The notes under the pieces were generated by a model that made no database searches, was not told the DNA's origin, and saw only the letters and a program-made list of their open reading frames with translations. A DNA stretch of 24,340 bases, taken from NCBI GenBank assembly GCA_028278125.1, contig JANQEY010000255.1, forward strand, positions 1 to 24,340, given 5' to 3'. Each line of letters opens with the position of its first letter. Within the stretch, counting starts at the first letter, position 1. Below are positions 22,607 to 24,340 of the stretch, one piece after another. The position numbers and the translations under genes are program-made. The stretch is from a bacterium. Lineage in GTDB: Bacteria > Electryoneota > Electryoneia > Electryoneales > Electryoneaceae.

Positions 22607-23914
22607 ATGAGCGAATTTGCGACACGTGGTTCGATGAATATCTGGGGAATACTTCAGCATGCTGTAGCGCATTACCCGGATAAAATAGCGCTTAAGCATA
22701 TTTCAGAAGGAATGGATGTCAAAGCGGAAATTGATGATGGGTACACATACTCACAGGTGTCCCGTCGTATCAGTTCACTGGCCAATTTCCTCCGCTCAAA
22801 TGGACTCAGATGGGGTGACAGGATTTCGCTTCTTGCAGATAATGCCATCCCGGTATATGAGACTTTTTTTGCCACAACCGGAATGGGTGCTATCCTCAAT
22901 CCTCTCGATATCGAATGTGACACTGATGACCTTATAAATATTCTCAAGGATGCCGAGCCCCGATGGTTAATCACCTCTTCAAAGTTCGGCGCAATAGTAG
23001 AGGAATTCATCTATCAAAATTCTAAACTGGAAGGGATTTTATGGATAGATGAACCATCCGATTTACCAACTCATATCCCGGGTTATTCGTATGAAACCGC
23101 TATGGCGTTTGAGCCGGTATTCGAAGTTGAATTTACCGGCCCGGAACAAAAAGCGATGCTGGTGTATTCCAAGGGAAAATATGGTGACTACAGGGGCGCG
23201 CTGTTAACGCACAGAAATATCTGCCTTCATGCATATACAACAGTCTCAGAGCTGAGAATATCTGAAGAAGACAGGTGGATGCATTACCTGGCAATGACTG
23301 ACATCCTCGATTGGTGGGCGATTTTCGCAGTTACCCTCGCAGGCGGAGAACATATTGTATCGGCCGGGATAGACCAGGAGTTATTGCCGGAGTTATTGGA
23401 GTACCAGGTCGTTACATTAACCAGTTTCACCCCCAGAATCCTCGAAATGCTGGCATTAAAGCTCAAGAATGAAGAATCAGATATTTCAAACCTCAGGACC
23501 ATTTTAACTGGAAAATACAGGCTTCCCGTTGAAACGGTTGACGCTATCACTTCACAGTCTACCTGTGAACTGCTGAATACTTACAGTATTTCCGAGACCT
23601 GTTCATTTGTCACGTTGAGCTTTCTTAATGGTAAAGTACTGGCTTTGCCTGAAGAGGAACAAAATGATTACCGTGCATCGGCAGGTAAACCCATCCCCGG
23701 GGTGGATATTGTTATTGTGCGTCAGGACGGTACCCGGGTTGAGATGGACGGTACGGAGGTCGGGGAGTTATGGGTAAGGGGAGATGTAGTTTCTCCCGGA
23801 TACTGGAATAATCCTGGTTTAAATAAGAAAGTATTTCAAGATGGATGGCTTAAAACAGGCGACCTCGCAACAATAAATGAGGACGGTTATATCAAGATTA
23901 TCGGCAGGATGTAA
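22607..23914 (+). CDS. AMP-binding (acyl-CoA synthetase-like) protein, degenerate P-loop and no C-domain
   Basis: A 435-aa protein of the ANL adenylating superfamily. The N-terminus (YTYSQVSRRISSLANFLRSNGLRWGDRISLLADNAIPVYETFFA), core A5 region (LLNTYSISETCSFV) and A7 region (GELWVRGDVVSPGYWNNP...GWLKTGDLATINEDGYIKIIGRM) are typical of long-chain acyl-CoA synthetases. Two defects stand out. The P-loop at about 187-197 is YSKGKYGDYRG instead of the usual YTSGTTGxPKG. The protein also stops right after the hinge motif GR, so the C-terminal domain of about 100 residues with the catalytic Lys is absent. No remnant of it follows, because the next gene's end begins 26 nt on. It may be a pseudoenzyme, a decaying gene, or a two-part enzyme whose partner lies elsewhere. 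Confidence 0.8.
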   Translation: MSEFATRGSMNIWGILQHAVAHYPDKIALKHISEGMDVKAEIDDGYTYSQVSRRISSLANFLRSNGLRWGDRISLLADNAIPVYETFFATTGMGAILNPLDIECDTDDLINILKDAEPRWLITSSKFGAIVEEFIYQNSKLEGILWIDEPSDLPTHIPGYSYETAMAFEPVFEVEFTGPEQKAMLVYSKGKYGDYRGALLTHRNICLHAYTTVSELRISEEDRWMHYLAMTDILDWWAIFAVTLAGGEHIVSAGIDQELLPELLEYQVVTLTSFTPRILEMLALKLKNEESDISNLRTILTGKYRLPVETVDAITSQSTCELLNTYSISETCSFVTLSFLNGKVLALPEEEQNDYRASAGKPIPGVDIVIVRQDGTRVEMDGTEVGELWVRGDVVSPGYWNNPGLNKKVFQDGWLKTGDLATINEDGYIKIIGRM

Positions 23915-23940
23915 ATAACAGGACAGATATCCTTCATATA

Positions 23941-24198
23941 CTAGCCGGAATTAACGCTGGCAATCAAGATTGTAAAATCATCACCGAGGGGCACATCACC
24001 ACGAAAAACATCAATATCAGATTGTAAATTCTCCATTATCTGCGCGGTAGATTCGGTCCTATTTTCACAGGCAATATTTTCTATACGATCCTCGCCAAAT
24101 TCCTCTTCGTGTTCGTTCATGGCTTCACTTGCGCCGTCGGTAAATGCAACCAGCAGGTCACCCTTGTTCAGGGTCAGACTGCCCTGTGTATATGGGAA
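23941..24198 (-). CDS. SpoIIE/PP2C-type phosphatase C-terminus, broken at fold-back junction
   Basis: The minus-strand frame ends with TAG at 23941-23943. Its 85 residues read FPYTQGSLTLNKGDLLVAFTDGASEAMN, then EFGEDRIENI, then GDVPLGDDFTILIASVNSG. GDxLVAFTDGxxEAMN and GDDFTILI are the metal-binding Asp motifs of SpoIIE/RsbU-type serine phosphatases that act on anti-sigma-factor antagonists. Upstream of residue F the frame runs into unrelated sequence and a stop (TAG at 24214-24216), so the N-terminal part is missing at this locus. It converges on the AMP-binding gene, 26 nt apart. Confidence 0.8.
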   Translation of the reverse strand, partial: FPYTQGSLTLNKGDLLVAFTDGASEAMNEHEEEFGEDRIENIACENRTESTAQIMENLQSDIDVFRGDVPLGDDFTILIASVNSG

Positions 24199-24340
24199 AA
24201 CGGAAAAGTTGAACTATTGGAAGAAGGTGGTCCAATCCTTGACGCTATCCCGAATTTCCCATATACACAGGGCAGTCTGACCCTGAACAAGGGTGACGTG
24301 CTGGTTGCATTTACCGACGGCGCAAGTGAAGCCATGAACG
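24114..24340. repeat. 86-bp inverted repeat with 55-nt spacer at the right edge
   Basis: The left arm 24114-24199 is the reverse complement of the right arm 24255-24340, with a single mismatch (24156 against 24298). The right arm runs exactly to the window end, so the repeat may continue beyond it. It lies within coding sequence of one phosphatase gene, as expected for a fold-back misjoin. Confidence 0.9.
24199..24340 (+). CDS. SpoIIE/PP2C-type phosphatase fragment, second (inverted) copy cut by window edge
   Basis: The plus frame reads NGKVELLEEGGPILDAIPN, then FPYTQGSLTLNKGDVLVAFTDGASEAMN to the window end. It therefore supplies the stretch just upstream of what the minus copy retains, in opposite orientation. 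The shared 28 residues are identical except Leu to Val. It is very probably the same gene re-entered by an inverted join rather than a separate gene. Confidence 0.6.

Noticed and set aside
24114..24340. The edge inverted repeat as a transposon end, attenuator or integron-like hairpin
   Set aside because: Both arms are coding sequence of one phosphatase gene in the same protein frame, so a fold-back join explains it better than a mobile element end.
1..24340. CRISPR array, tRNA, rRNA, integrase or IS transposase
   Set aside because: I looked on both strands and found no regular spaced repeats, tRNA T-arm pattern, rRNA-like segment or transposase/integrase motifs.

Overview
The window looks like chromosomal DNA of an uncultivated, probably anaerobic or facultative, Gram-negative bacterium of the FCB (Fibrobacterota-Chlorobi-Bacteroidota) superphylum or a related candidate phylum. 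This rests on a DUF5916/CBM9-like outer-membrane protein, a very large secreted protein ending in an FlgD-like/type IX-style sorting domain (NYPNPFNP motif), a second small outer-membrane-type protein, and a ferredoxin-type 2-oxoacid oxidoreductase. The lineage is inferred from protein style only; there is no rRNA or other phylogenetic marker.

Layout, left to right. (1) 1-1878: the 3' part of a DUF5916 outer-membrane protein, closed by a strong intrinsic terminator. (2) 2149-3381: an MFS exporter behind a near-palindromic, operator-like sequence. It converges on (3) 3400-7482 (minus), a 1360-aa secreted beta-propeller/cohesin-like/dockerin-like protein with a C-terminal sorting domain. (4) 7600-11280: a conspicuously AT-rich island with one large gene (7731-10820, minus). 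Its product reads as SIR2 NADase - STAND-type NTPase - TPR array - C-terminal cold-shock/OB-like module, the design of an abortive-infection anti-phage sensor. A small unknown ORF ends 2 nt upstream. (5) 11290-17709 (minus): a tightly overlapping operon transcribed from 17709 down to a perfect-palindrome terminator at about 11229. Its order is a GltD/DPD-like FAD-NADPH-ferredoxin fusion, then 2-oxoacid:ferredoxin oxidoreductase alpha, beta and gamma, then a glutaryl-CoA-type acyl-CoA dehydrogenase, then an exported LEA2/WHy-like protein. (6) 17710-18321: a non-coding stretch carrying copies of a dispersed GTGTCRTTGCGAG repeat and a hairpin terminator. (7) 18322-23914: lipid/acyl-CoA and central metabolism genes. 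These are two crotonase-family enzymes (one has lost a catalytic Glu), a beta-decarboxylating dehydrogenase (isocitrate/isopropylmalate family) with an NADP-type Lys-Tyr pair, a small outer-membrane-like protein, and an AMP-binding acyl-CoA-synthetase-like protein with a degenerate P-loop that stops at the hinge. (8) 23941-24340: a SpoIIE/PP2C-type phosphatase fragment that folds back on itself as an 86-bp inverted repeat running to the window edge, probably an assembly or amplification artefact.

How the genes may work together: the operon in (5) would oxidatively decarboxylate a 2-oxoacid to acyl-CoA and pass electrons through an in-operon NADP(H) module. The acyl-CoA dehydrogenase and nearby crotonases could process dicarboxylyl- or enoyl-CoA intermediates. 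The best candidate for an under-described system is the SIR2-STAND-TPR-CSD protein with its small upstream ORF.
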